Of a stretch of DNA of 64,000 nt, positions 24,435 to 33,134 are shown in pieces (position 1 is the stretch's first letter; each line of letters opens with the position of its first letter). A program made the translations under genes and the position numbers. This DNA comes from CAZIFG01 sp964539135. Lineage in GTDB: Bacteria > Margulisbacteria > Marinamargulisbacteria > GCA-2716485 > CAZIFG01. The notes below the pieces were generated by a model, which saw nothing but the letters and a program-made list of their open reading frames with translations, did not search any database and was not told the origin of the DNA. The stretch is taken from positions 6,584 through 70,583 of the forward strand of contig CAZIFG010000008.1 of the NCBI GenBank assembly GCA_964539135.1, written 5' to 3'.

Positions 24435-25079
24435 TTAAAACGTATGCCCTACCCTAAAATTTAGGCTGGAATATTTGAGGTCTTTTTGATTCGGATTTAA
24501 GGCCAATAAAGCGCGACTGGGTTTATGTGAGGCCATGCCAATTTTGTATTCTAAGTTGAAGGTGAGGTGGTTATGTCTAAAGGTGTTGAGTTCGTATCCT
24601 CCTACAAGGATTACCCCATAATCTGTTTCATCGTATCCAGGATGTTCCACTTCTGTTTGTACAGACGCATATTCCTTTTTATAGAATGTGGCGTTACCTA
24701 AAGTGTAGTATCCTCCAGCGCCTACATGCAGCCGACTTCTTCTACCTACGTTAAAATGATATCTTATCACGGTGGGCATATCGATATAGGCAACGGTTAA
24801 AATTTCAGCATTGGAGGTGAGCGTTATATCTCTGTTGTTAGAACTGGTTTTTAGTTGACTTTCGACATAATGAATACCGGAACTGATGGAAATGTGCCGG
24901 GTAATAAAATAACTGAAATTAACCCCTATTTGGTAGCCTAAGTTACTTTCTTTAAAGGTCGTGTCCCCTACTAATAGAGCGGGCCCCCCAGAAAACTCGA
25001 CATCAAATTCCCCTGCTTTTAGATTGTGAGGGATGATGAGTATGAGTGCGATCAGTATGGCTAAATAGCGTGTTTTCAT
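24435..25079 (-). CDS. outer-membrane beta-barrel protein (paralogue 3, more divergent)
   Basis: A signal peptide (MKTRYLAILIALILIIPHNL, cleavage after KAG) leads a 190-residue barrel that ends LNFRVGHTF. The strand pattern and several blocks (HLTFNLEYKIGMASHKPSRA, VGAGGYYTLGNATFY) match paralogues 1 and 2, but overall it is clearly older. A GGAGG site lies before the ATG. It starts 15 bases after the stop of the next upstream gene, so the set is probably one operon. Confidence 0.72.
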   Translation of the reverse strand: MKTRYLAILIALILIIPHNLKAGEFDVEFSGGPALLVGDTTFKESNLGYQIGVNFSYFITRHISISSGIHYVESQLKTSSNNRDITLTSNAEILTVAYIDMPTVIRYHFNVGRRSRLHVGAGGYYTLGNATFYKKEYASVQTEVEHPGYDETDYGVILVGGYELNTFRHNHLTFNLEYKIGMASHKPSRALLALNPNQKDLKYSSLNFRVGHTF

Positions 25080-25094
25080 TGATGGACCTCCGTT

Positions 25095-25772
25095 TTAAAA
25101 GGATCTTTCTATGGATAGCGTGAAGCTTTCTGTTTTGGCTTCTACGCCTTGAAAGGTGACTTCATGTTTTTCGACTTGATTGTAAATGGTGTGGTTAACC
25201 ATTCCAATTTCATATCGTGCATTGATACTATAAGTAGCCTTACATTTGCATGTTTTTTTAGGCTGTATTTTAAATTTTGCATCAAAAATCAGCCCGACAT
25301 CGGTTTTGCTAAACTCGCCAAAAAATTGGGATTCATTTTGAATGGCCCCTTCACGTTTAAAATAATCTGCTTTTTTTTGGCCTTCTTCGTTCAAAACGTA
25401 GCTTCTTTGTGTGTGTAAATTGAGACTTGCATAGGGGCCCGCTCCAAATTTAAACTCTGTACGTGCACTGATGGGTTGTCGGTAGGTGATAAGAATGGGA
25501 AATTGGATTTGTTCGGTTTGGACTCGAAATTTTCCAAATTGAGGAATCGTTCCAGAACCGCCTCTTTCCGTGTATAAAAGTTCTGTTTGAATGCCAATAA
25601 ATTCGGTTATAGGACGGCTAAATGTTAGTCCTGCCATGATGCCGTATTTTGTTTCATCTAACGTATCTCCGTAGGAATGAAATCCTTGGCCTATTTTGAA
25701 TCCTATTTCTGCATATAAAGGACTGAGGGTCATTAAAAGACTTAAGATGAGAGGTGCTACGAACTTTTTCAT
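25095..25772 (-). CDS. outer-membrane beta-barrel protein, PorT-like
   Basis: The signal peptide MKKFVAPLILSLLMTLSPLY is followed by a 205-residue barrel with the PorT-like opening GFKIGQGFHSYG and GLTFSRPITEFIGIQTELLY, and a Phe-terminated last strand (FTLSIERSF). It is not obviously a copy of the three following genes but shares their size and design. A CXC pair (CKCK) sits in a long loop near residue 180. It is first in the tandem barrel set; a GGAG site precedes the ATG. Function unknown. Confidence 0.7.
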   Translation of the reverse strand: MKKFVAPLILSLLMTLSPLYAEIGFKIGQGFHSYGDTLDETKYGIMAGLTFSRPITEFIGIQTELLYTERGGSGTIPQFGKFRVQTEQIQFPILITYRQPISARTEFKFGAGPYASLNLHTQRSYVLNEEGQKKADYFKREGAIQNESQFFGEFSKTDVGLIFDAKFKIQPKKTCKCKATYSINARYEIGMVNHTIYNQVEKHEVTFQGVEAKTESFTLSIERSF

Positions 25773-25925
25773 TGAGGGCTCCTGCCTTTGTGTTTTAGGT
25801 TTTTATTCTATCATTTCTTTTTCTCTCTTTGTAGGTATTTGATCTCTTTCATTATGCTTAACCATTGCTTTTATTTGGTGTATACTTCTTTGAAATAACA
25901 ATTTATATTTTAAGGAGTTTTTAGA

Positions 25926-27311
25926 ATGTCAGAACTTGGTACACAACAACGCCCCTTACGCGTTGCTATCGTTGGAGCGGGGCCCAGTGGTTTTTATGCT
26001 GCGGATGCGTTGTTCCGGACATCTTTGACGGTAGAGGTGGATGCTTTTGATCGGTTACCTACGCCTTTTGGTCTTTTACGTGCAGGGGTTGCGCCAGATC
26101 ATCAGAAAATGAAATCGGTTGGTGTGTATTATCAACGTGTTGCTGAAAAAAATGCAGATCGTTTTCGATTTTTTGGAAATGTGGATATTGGTAAAGATCT
26201 TTCTGTTTCAGAATTGCAGTCTTTTTATGACGCTATTATTTTTACTTATGGATCTGAAAGCGATAAAAAAACAGGACTTCCAGGGGAATCTTTACCGGGT
26301 GTTCATTCGGCTCGCGAATTTGTGGCTTGGTATAATGGTCATCCCGATTATGTAGATGCCCAATTTGATTTGTCTCAAGAAGTGGTTTCGATTATTGGAC
26401 AAGGTAATGTGGCCGTCGATGTTGCGCGTATTTTAGCTAAAACACCTGAAGAATTGGCTGTTTCTGATATTGCGCAACATGCTTTAGAGGCGCTTAAAAA
26501 TAGTAAGGTGAAAGAAATTCACATGATTGGGCGTCGGGGGCCTGTTCAAGCGGCTTTTACAGAGCTTGAAGTTAGAGAATTGGGGCATTTGTCAGATTGC
26601 GATATTTTGGTTAAATCTGAAGATCTTATTTTGGATGCGGCCAATGAAGAAGAATTGGAAAAAATGGAAACCAATAAAGCTCGAAAAAATTTGGAAGCCC
26701 TCAAAGAGTTGGCCAATACACCGCTGTCTGGGAAATCTAAGTGCATTGAAATTCGATTTTTTCAGATTCCAACAGAAATTACAGGTACGGATGTTGTTAC
26801 TGGTATGAATTTGGATGAAGTGAAACTGGTAGGGCCTGCCTTTAATCAAACCACTGCTAAAACAGGGCGTGTGGTTCATATTCCTTCGGGGCTTATTTTT
26901 AGAAGTATTGGTTATAAAGGTGTGGGGATAGAAGGTGTTCCTTTTGATTCTAAAACGGGGGTGATTCCCAATCAATTGGGTCGTGTGTGTGATTTAAATG
27001 GACAGGTTGTTTCTGGATTTTATACGGCTGGTTGGATTAAGCGTGGGCCTAGTGGTGTTTTGGGTACGAATAAACCCTGTAGTACAGAAACTGTTAACCA
27101 GCTTATTGAAGATTTGCCAAATTTGGTTCCGTGTCAAACTCCAGACAGGGCTGCTGTTCAGGATGTGTTAAAATCGCGTGGCGTACGATCTATTAGCTTT
27201 GAGGATTGGACGAAATTGGATGCGCTTGAAATCTCTAAAGGGGAATCGGTTGGAAAACCCCGTGAAAAGTTTGTTCGACTTGCGGATATTTTTAAGGCTT
27301 TGGATGCGTAA
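25926..27311 (+). CDS. ferredoxin/adrenodoxin-NADP+ reductase (FprA-like)
   Basis: This flavoprotein moves electrons between NADPH and a ferredoxin. The FAD site is VAIVGAGPSGFYAADAL near the N-terminus, followed by the family block PTPFGLLRAGVAPDHQKMK. The NADP site is IIGQGNVAVDVARIL, and IGRRGPVQAAFTELEVREL is another hallmark. The C-terminal TAGWIKRGPSGVLGTNK is shared with mitochondrial adrenodoxin reductase and mycobacterial FprA. The 461-residue length is normal. It could feed ferredoxin-dependent enzymes such as the sulfite reductase in this window, but this is inference. AAGGAG lies before the ATG. Confidence 0.92.
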   Translation: MSELGTQQRPLRVAIVGAGPSGFYAADALFRTSLTVEVDAFDRLPTPFGLLRAGVAPDHQKMKSVGVYYQRVAEKNADRFRFFGNVDIGKDLSVSELQSFYDAIIFTYGSESDKKTGLPGESLPGVHSAREFVAWYNGHPDYVDAQFDLSQEVVSIIGQGNVAVDVARILAKTPEELAVSDIAQHALEALKNSKVKEIHMIGRRGPVQAAFTELEVRELGHLSDCDILVKSEDLILDAANEEELEKMETNKARKNLEALKELANTPLSGKSKCIEIRFFQIPTEITGTDVVTGMNLDEVKLVGPAFNQTTAKTGRVVHIPSGLIFRSIGYKGVGIEGVPFDSKTGVIPNQLGRVCDLNGQVVSGFYTAGWIKRGPSGVLGTNKPCSTETVNQLIEDLPNLVPCQTPDRAAVQDVLKSRGVRSISFEDWTKLDALEISKGESVGKPREKFVRLADIFKALDA

Positions 27312-27331
27312 CGCTTAGGAGGATAGATTCC

Positions 27332-27769
27332 ATGAGACGGGTTATTTTGTGGCGACGTTTGATTGTAATTGCCTTGTTCTTTGCCCTGATTTTTAGCATT
27401 GGGCTTTTCTTTTTTCCGCCAAAATTTTCGTCTAAATCTCCCGGTATTGCTCAAGAAAGTGTTCGAAATGGAATACGCATTAAGGCCACTTTTTTACCTA
27501 CCGTTAAAGGGGAACCTTTTCGATTTAGGCTGAGACTGGAATCGTTTGAGCATCAGGATATTTTGAAATTGAATCCTAAGGATATTTCGCTTTTATTGGA
27601 TGCTGCTCAAACGCCTTATAAACCCGTTTCTTGGACTGAAGAAGAATCTTCGGATTATGTCCTTTCGGGTATTTTAGAATTTCCGCCTTTTGAGTCTCCC
27701 CCGTCTCGTTTTTCATTGTTGATTTATGATCTTCAGGAACGTACTTTTGTTTGGACCATTTCTCAATAA
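27332..27769 (+). CDS. hypothetical membrane-anchored protein, 145 residues
   Basis: Not recognised. One hydrophobic segment (VIALFFALIFSIGLFFF) after a basic N-terminus (MRRVILWRR) should anchor it in the inner membrane with the rest in the periplasm. The remainder looks like a small beta-sandwich (IRIKATFLPTVKGEPFRFRL). An AGGAGG site lies just before the ATG. It is 20 bases behind the ferredoxin reductase gene and may be co-transcribed. Confidence 0.6.
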   Translation: MRRVILWRRLIVIALFFALIFSIGLFFFPPKFSSKSPGIAQESVRNGIRIKATFLPTVKGEPFRFRLRLESFEHQDILKLNPKDISLLLDAAQTPYKPVSWTEEESSDYVLSGILEFPPFESPPSRFSLLIYDLQERTFVWTISQ

Positions 27770-27850
27770 AAGACGGTCCTGATCGTCATTCATTTACATT
27801 TTCATCCTTTTTTTATATGATGGGAAAAATTTTTCAAAAAGGATTTGTGT

Positions 27851-28030
27851 ATGCCGTTTGTAAATGTAAAAGTTGCGGGGACTTTAACTCGAAAACAGAA
27901 AGAGGCTGTTGTTCAGCGAATTACAGATGTTCTTTTTGAGGAACTTGGAAAACCCCCTGCGTCTACTTATATTGTGATTGATGAAGTAAGTCGTGAAAAT
28001 TGGGCTAAAGAAGGACGTTTATTACAATGA
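27851..28030 (+). CDS. 4-oxalocrotonate tautomerase family protein
   Basis: The 59-residue protein starts Met-Pro (MPFVNVKVAGTLTRKQK); after Met removal the N-terminal Pro is the catalytic base of this superfamily. VIDEVSRENWAKEG near the end is typical. An in-frame ATG two codons earlier would bury the Pro, so I choose 27851, which has AAAGGA upstream. The stop overlaps the next gene by four bases (ATGA). The substrate is unknown. Confidence 0.85.
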   Translation: MPFVNVKVAGTLTRKQKEAVVQRITDVLFEELGKPPASTYIVIDEVSRENWAKEGRLLQ

Positions 28031-29436
28031 AAAAAAATTATTCGACACTTTTACTGTTGGGATGTGTTTCGCTTTCTTTGTTTACTGTTTCTTGTAAACA
28101 AGCCAATAAGGCTCTTGTGGGGGATTCCATTTTACCTGTGGTTGTTTCTGAAGAACCTGTTCAAGATCCCCTTCCCAATTTAGATCAACTTGCTTTGGAG
28201 TCTGCTTTTAATGATACTTCAACAGCTGATGTTGTTCTTTTGGATAAATTGGCGACTGTTCCTGTTCAAAAAATAGATTGGTTATTGTCAAAATATGGAA
28301 AGTCCACGTGGTTTTACGAGAAAAAGCTTTCTGGGACTTCTTTTTCTAAAGAACAGTATTTGAATCTGCTTCGTATTGTTTATGCGCCTACGACACCTGT
28401 TAATAAAAAAGATCAGGAATTGGCAACTTATGCCTTACAATATTCTCTTTATGAGGCGTTAAATTCGCAAGTTAAGGATTCTCATCTCCAAGACCTGGCT
28501 ATTTACGTCCATTCTCGTCCTTTCTTACTTAAGGCTGTTCAGCATAGTCCCTCTTTGATTCGATATGTGCCACGTGAACTGCCTTTCTTTTCCGATGTTG
28601 CGGTTGCTGCGCTTAAAGCCTCTCCGACCTCTTTTGATTATTTGTCTCTTGTTGATCGACTTTCAGACGGTGTTTTAATTCAATTATATCGCTCTAAAGA
28701 TGCGCTTCCCCAATCGGAGTTGCGTTACAAAAAAATGGCATTGGATTATGCCAGTGTGGATCTTGCGTCTAAATTTGTCGCTTTAGATGGTATGGCCTTG
28801 CAATTGGCTCCGGATTCTAAAAAAGACAATACTAAAGTTGTTTTGGCGGCCATTACCCGAACACCTGCAGCTGTTGAGTTTGCGTCTCCTCGTATTCAAT
28901 CGGCTGTTGCGGATGGGGGGCTTAAATCACTTAAATTCTTACCTCAGGTGGCCAGCTCTGATGCAGGAGATATTTTAGAAGAGTTGGCGACAGAGAAAGG
29001 TACTAAACAGGCCTTTGGGTTTAAGTCTTTGCAAGATGTTGTGCGCGACGTGTCCTTGATTACGCGTATAGAAGAGGCCAAGCAACGAACTTTATCTACA
29101 CTGTATTTGATTGCAGATGCGGGGTTAAGGGGATCTGTTTATTTTGCCTTGTTTCAGCCAGAATCTACCCATTATTTGGCTTCTATTATTTATGCTAAAA
29201 GCAATGGCACATTTGTGTTTCAAGATTATGTTGCAACTTATGAAGGTAAAAAATCTGCCAATATTTGGTATTCAGGGGATTCTGGGGATTTAACACCAGA
29301 TGAGTTTAAGGTGTTAGGTATTTCCAAAAATGGATCGCTTGTGGAATTAGATTTGTCTTGGACACAAGTTAAAACCATTAAGAATTATCGACTTATTGAA
29401 CAGTCTTCTGGAAAATTCCAGGCGTTTTCTTTATAA
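28027..29436 (+). CDS. hypothetical lipoprotein, 469 residues
   Basis: The N-terminus is a lipoprotein signal: MKKNYSTLLLLGC, then SLFTVSCKQ, with lipidation at the Cys about residue 23. The mature part is mostly helical with repeated short units (KLATVPVQKIDWLLSKYG, DLASKFVALDGMALQLAP), followed by a beta-rich C-terminal 90 residues (FVFQDYVATYEGKKSANIWY). I do not recognise a family. It is translationally coupled to the tautomerase and ends before a terminator shared with trpD. Confidence 0.65.
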   Translation: MKKNYSTLLLLGCVSLSLFTVSCKQANKALVGDSILPVVVSEEPVQDPLPNLDQLALESAFNDTSTADVVLLDKLATVPVQKIDWLLSKYGKSTWFYEKKLSGTSFSKEQYLNLLRIVYAPTTPVNKKDQELATYALQYSLYEALNSQVKDSHLQDLAIYVHSRPFLLKAVQHSPSLIRYVPRELPFFSDVAVAALKASPTSFDYLSLVDRLSDGVLIQLYRSKDALPQSELRYKKMALDYASVDLASKFVALDGMALQLAPDSKKDNTKVVLAAITRTPAAVEFASPRIQSAVADGGLKSLKFLPQVASSDAGDILEELATEKGTKQAFGFKSLQDVVRDVSLITRIEEAKQRTLSTLYLIADAGLRGSVYFALFQPESTHYLASIIYAKSNGTFVFQDYVATYEGKKSANIWYSGDSGDLTPDEFKVLGISKNGSLVELDLSWTQVKTIKNYRLIEQSSGKFQAFSL

Positions 29437-29453
29437 GTACACAGGGGTTTATA

Positions 29454-29477
29454 GTCCCTCCCTTTTTAAGGGGGGAT
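29454..29477. terminator. terminator between convergent lipoprotein gene and trpD
   Basis: TCCCTCCC pairs with GGGGGGA around a T/A-rich loop and is followed by six T on the plus strand. It ends the plus-strand lipoprotein transcript; it lies just past the trpD stop for the other direction. Confidence 0.6.
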
Positions 29478-29480
29478 TTT

Positions 29481-30431
29481 TTAGTTTAAGCGTGCCGAAA
29501 TTTTTCCAGCGCTAATAGCATTTAAAACTTGGTCTGCACCTTCATCTATAGATGATGCCTTTCCAGTTAATTGAAGTGCCAGTCCAGCATTGAGGGCAAT
29601 ATGATGGATGACAGGGTGGTCTATATTTTTTTGGTTTAACAGTGTTTTAAATAGACGGGCATTTTCTTCACTATTACCGGCTTCGTAGTTCATATTGGGA
29701 TTTTGATTGTTTGTGTATGGTTCTATTTTGATTTCGGTTTCTTTGATTGTATAGAGGATGTTTTGACCGCTTAAAGAAAGTTCATCTCTTCCGTCACCGC
29801 CAACGACAACGATGGTATGAAACATGCCTAGCTTTTGGCAGGCTTTGGCGAGCTTTTCGCCGGTTTGAATATCGCAAGTGCCAATGATTTGATGCGTGGC
29901 GCCTGCGGGATTACACAAAGGGCCTAATAGATTAAAAATGGTTCTATGTCCGATGGCTTCACGTATGGGAGCGAGGGATTTCATATAAGGGTGGTAATGA
30001 CGTGCCAATAAAAAGCAGATGTTGTGGGTTTTAAAATAGGCCTGTGTTTCAGATTCAGAGAGATTAAAGGGGATGTTGAGCGCTTCTAAAAAATCAAAAC
30101 TTCCGTTTTTTTGTTTGGATCCATAATTGCCATGTTTGGCAATGGGAATGCCCATTTGTGCCAAAATAATGGCGGATGCTGTTGAAATATTGAAGCGATT
30201 TTTACCTGATCCTCCAGTTCCGCAGCAGTCTAATAACAGCGGACTGTTTAATTGTATGGTTTGCATTCTAGATTTCATTTCGAGTGCAAATCCTACAATT
30301 TCTTCTACACGTTCACCTTTTTGATGCATGTTTTCTAAGTATAGAATTATGTCTTCTTTGCTTATTTTTTGATCTAAAATAGACTGGAGTTTCTGTCTGC
30401 TTTCTTCAATAGATGGGGTTTTTTCTGACAT
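29481..30431 (-). CDS. trpD: anthranilate phosphoribosyltransferase-like protein (TrpD)
   Basis: The protein has the TrpD/glycosyltransferase-3 layout: a helical N-terminal domain, the PRPP loop CGTGGSGKNRFNISTASA, then KHGNYGSKQKNGSFDFLEAL and GHRTIFNLLGPLCNPAG. TrpD joins anthranilate to PRPP in tryptophan synthesis. The usual KHGNRxxSS is KHGNYGSKQ here. No other trp gene is in the window, so an alternative substrate (TrpD2-like or nucleoside-related) is possible. I start at 30431, which overlaps the upstream gene by 26 bases; a longer frame to 30467 is less likely. It is last in an htpG-hypothetical-trpD operon. Confidence 0.75.
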   Translation of the reverse strand: MSEKTPSIEESRQKLQSILDQKISKEDIILYLENMHQKGERVEEIVGFALEMKSRMQTIQLNSPLLLDCCGTGGSGKNRFNISTASAIILAQMGIPIAKHGNYGSKQKNGSFDFLEALNIPFNLSESETQAYFKTHNICFLLARHYHPYMKSLAPIREAIGHRTIFNLLGPLCNPAGATHQIIGTCDIQTGEKLAKACQKLGMFHTIVVVGGDGRDELSLSGQNILYTIKETEIKIEPYTNNQNPNMNYEAGNSEENARLFKTLLNQKNIDHPVIHHIALNAGLALQLTGKASSIDEGADQVLNAISAGKISARLN

Positions 30432-31044
30432 GATGTTCGTTTCCTGGAGACGTCCCAATTTCCTCAAGTATCTTATCTAGGGGCTTATTTTTAATAATGA
30501 TATCATGGACGCATTGAATAAACAGACAAAATTCGGAGAGGATGAATTTCATTTGCTGTTTCACAATATGTTGATCTGCAAAAAATAGATCTTGATCGTC
30601 TTCTAAATCTAAAAAAATGTTGCCAATCTTGGAATTAATAAGGATGTTTTCATGGGTAATATCTGTGATGGGAATGATGCGTTCCATGCTGACGGTGGGC
30701 TCAAAAAGTTTTGCTAAGTAAATAATATCTTTGAGTCGGGGCTGAATGTTCAAAGACGCTTCGGCATAGAGATCGATGGATTCTATTCCCCACTCTTCTT
30801 CTAAATCAATGGAATCAATTTCCAGATAAATGGAAAACTCTTCCAGTTTTTTTAATTTGGCACTTGTTTTTTTAAAGCCTTCCAGTTCTCCGTCTTTTAG
30901 AATAAATTCGGGCCTTAATTTTGGATGCTTTGCGATGTAACGCTCTACCTTTCGACCATCTCCTGATGTGCCGACGTAATGCTCGCTGAATACTACATAG
31001 AGATGACGTTTAAATAGGTCGACTATTTCTTCATAGTTTATCAT
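30406..31044 (-). CDS. hypothetical protein, 212 residues, between htpG and trpD
   Basis: Not recognised. It is acidic and soluble, with no signal or membrane segment. Residues 1-50 (VDLFKRHLYVVFSEHYVGTS) and an acidic middle (LEEFSIYLEIDSIDLEEEWG) suggest an alpha/beta fold. It overlaps htpG by four bases (ATGA) and trpD by 26 bases, so it is translated from the same message. The tight coupling to a chaperone gene may point to a role in protein quality control, but that is only context. Confidence 0.6.
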   Translation of the reverse strand: MINYEEIVDLFKRHLYVVFSEHYVGTSGDGRKVERYIAKHPKLRPEFILKDGELEGFKKTSAKLKKLEEFSIYLEIDSIDLEEEWGIESIDLYAEASLNIQPRLKDIIYLAKLFEPTVSMERIIPITDITHENILINSKIGNIFLDLEDDQDLFFADQHIVKQQMKFILSEFCLFIQCVHDIIIKNKPLDKILEEIGTSPGNEHHVRKNPIY

Positions 31045-32873
31045 ACAAGTTTGTCGGCTAATTTAGACATTAGAGATTGGGTTCTATTCATAAAGGTGTG
31101 TAATTCTTCGCCATTTAAAGGTTTTTGATTCATCATGGCCATATCGTAAATTTGTGCTGCGATTTCTTTTTGATCCGCTTCATTTTGGATATTGGGCAGT
31201 GCTTTTACAATGGGATTATTACTGTTGAGTACGATGGTATAGTCGGATGGCATTTCGAATCCGCCCATCATGTAACTCATGCTTTTCATGCGTTTGCTTT
31301 GCTCGGATTCTATGGCCATAGCGGGCAAATTTTGTGATTTTAGGGCCTTTACCTCTACTTTTAAAGGGTCTTTTCCTAACGCTTGTTTGAACAGATTAAT
31401 AATAGGGCTTTCAATGGCCTCTCCCTTTTCATTCACGATTTCAGGTTGCGTTTGGTCTAAGAGATGCTCGGAAATTTCAGAATCCACGGCAATGTATTTG
31501 ATTTCTTGATTTTTAGATTCAATAAATTGAATAAAATGTGTGTCTATCATGGAATGAACAAATAGCACTTCAAGACCCTGCTCTTTGCAAAGGGCGACGT
31601 ATTGCGCTTGTGCATCCTTGTTGGTGCAGTATAAGACTTTATTTTCTAATTTTTCTTTGTTTCGTTCTAGGTAAGCCTCTATTGTTACCATATCGTGATT
31701 GGAAGATTCAAAGAGCACAATGTCTTTTGTTTTGTCATAAAAAGAGGTGTCTTGCATCATCCCATACTTGATAAAGGGATGAATGTCTTTCCAATATTTT
31801 TCAAAGTTTTCTTTTTCATTTTTGTACAGTTGATTTAATTTGTCGGCGATTTTTTTCACAATATGAGTGGATATTTTTTTAACATACGGATCATTTTGGA
31901 GGTAGCTTCTGGATACATTTAATGGGATTTCGGGACAGTCTAAGACCCCTTGCAATAGGGTTAAAAATTCAGGAACGACGGTTTTAGCATCGTCTGTTAC
32001 AAAGACTTGATTGCAAAATAATTTGATACGCCCTTTACTGGCATCCAATTCGTGAACCAATTTGGGGAAATATAGAATTCCTTGTAGATTAAAGGGGTAA
32101 TCTACATTCAGGTGAATCCAAAATAGAGGATCTTGGTTCATGGGAAATAAGGTGCGATAGAAACTTTTATACTCTTCTTCTGTGACGTCTTTTGGATTTT
32201 TTTCCCATAATGGATTTTGGGTGTTGGCGACTGTGTCGTTTACTTTAATTTCGACTTTAAAGAAGTTAGCGTATTTTTTGACCAATTCGATTATTTTGGC
32301 CTCTTCCAAATAGCTTTTACTGTCTTCGTTCAGATGGAGAATGATGTCGGTTCCAATGTCTTTTTTATCGCCGCTTTTGAGTTCAAATTTTGTGGATCCA
32401 TCGCAAGACCAATGAATAGGACTTGCATTTTCTTTGTAAGATTTTGATTTGATTTCAACTAAATCTGAGACGATGAAGGCCGAATAAAATCCCAATCCGA
32501 AATGGCCAATGATTTGTTGGGAATCGTCTTTATCTTTGTATTTGGATAAGAAATCTTCTGCGCCTGAGAATGCGATTTGATTGATGTATTTTTGTACTTC
32601 TTCGGCATCTAATCCTAACCCTGTATCCGAAATGGTGATGGTTTTTTCTTTTTTATTGAGTTTGATTTGAATCCCAGGTGTTTCAGGTAGATTTTTAACC
32701 TCTTCTTTTCCGGCTATTTTACTGAGTTTTGTGATGGCATCGGAGGCATTGGAAACCAATTCTCGTATAAAAATTTCATTTTCAGAATATAGCCACTTCT
32801 TGATAATAGGTAAAATATTATCGGTATGAATGCTGATGTCGCCTGTGATATCTAGTGTATTGTTTTGACTCAT
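31041..32873 (-). CDS. htpG: molecular chaperone HtpG (bacterial Hsp90)
   Basis: HtpG is an ATP-driven chaperone dimer. The GHKL ATPase domain fills the first 220 residues: IFIRELVSNASDAITKL (the ATP-contacting Asn), ISDTGLGLDAEEV and QIIGHFGLGFYSAFIVSD. The middle domain has FCNQVFVTDDAKTVVPEFL and LNVSRSYLQNDPYVKKI. The C-terminal dimerisation part ends at residue 610, a normal length. An AAAGGCGG site precedes the ATG. It is the first gene of the three-gene operon and is separated from rnhC by a MITE-like element. Confidence 0.95.
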   Translation of the reverse strand: MSQNNTLDITGDISIHTDNILPIIKKWLYSENEIFIRELVSNASDAITKLSKIAGKEEVKNLPETPGIQIKLNKKEKTITISDTGLGLDAEEVQKYINQIAFSGAEDFLSKYKDKDDSQQIIGHFGLGFYSAFIVSDLVEIKSKSYKENASPIHWSCDGSTKFELKSGDKKDIGTDIILHLNEDSKSYLEEAKIIELVKKYANFFKVEIKVNDTVANTQNPLWEKNPKDVTEEEYKSFYRTLFPMNQDPLFWIHLNVDYPFNLQGILYFPKLVHELDASKGRIKLFCNQVFVTDDAKTVVPEFLTLLQGVLDCPEIPLNVSRSYLQNDPYVKKISTHIVKKIADKLNQLYKNEKENFEKYWKDIHPFIKYGMMQDTSFYDKTKDIVLFESSNHDMVTIEAYLERNKEKLENKVLYCTNKDAQAQYVALCKEQGLEVLFVHSMIDTHFIQFIESKNQEIKYIAVDSEISEHLLDQTQPEIVNEKGEAIESPIINLFKQALGKDPLKVEVKALKSQNLPAMAIESEQSKRMKSMSYMMGGFEMPSDYTIVLNSNNPIVKALPNIQNEADQKEIAAQIYDMAMMNQKPLNGEELHTFMNRTQSLMSKLADKLV

Positions 32874-32891
32874 TTTTGATACCGCCTTTAT

Positions 32892-33034
32892 GGGATTATT
32901 GCGAAACGCCTCTTTTGGCCATCTGCTGTGTTATCCTTGTCCTCAAGTCCTCATTTATGCTCTCATAAACTCCGGGCTTTCGGACTAGTACTGCCTTCCA
33001 TATGACCGAAACCTAGTCATTTCGCAATAGTCCC
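32892..33034. repeat. MITE-like element, copy 2 (143 bases)
   Basis: The ends GGGATTATTGCGAAACGCC and CATTTCGCAATAGTCCC are the same inverted repeats as in copy 1, and the core shares CATCTGCTGTGTTATCC and TCAAGTCCTCATTTAT. Overall the two copies differ by point changes and small indels, so both are old. It lies between the divergent htpG and rnhC genes and may affect their promoters. Confidence 0.7.
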
Positions 33035-33122
33035 CTTACAATTTTAGACTCATAGTATTGCAAAAAATATCGAATTATTCAATTGCTTGGCTTGGGTTGA
33101 CTCGTATTGTTTTATTTTATGT

Positions 33123-33128
33123 TACACT
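33123..33128 (+). promoter_or_regulatory. -10-like box close to the rnhC start
   Basis: TACACT is followed by 6 bases and the ATG at 33135. TTGACT at 33097-33102 is a good -35, though 20 bases away, so the spacing is not ideal. Confidence 0.45.
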
Positions 33129-33134
33129 AACTTT

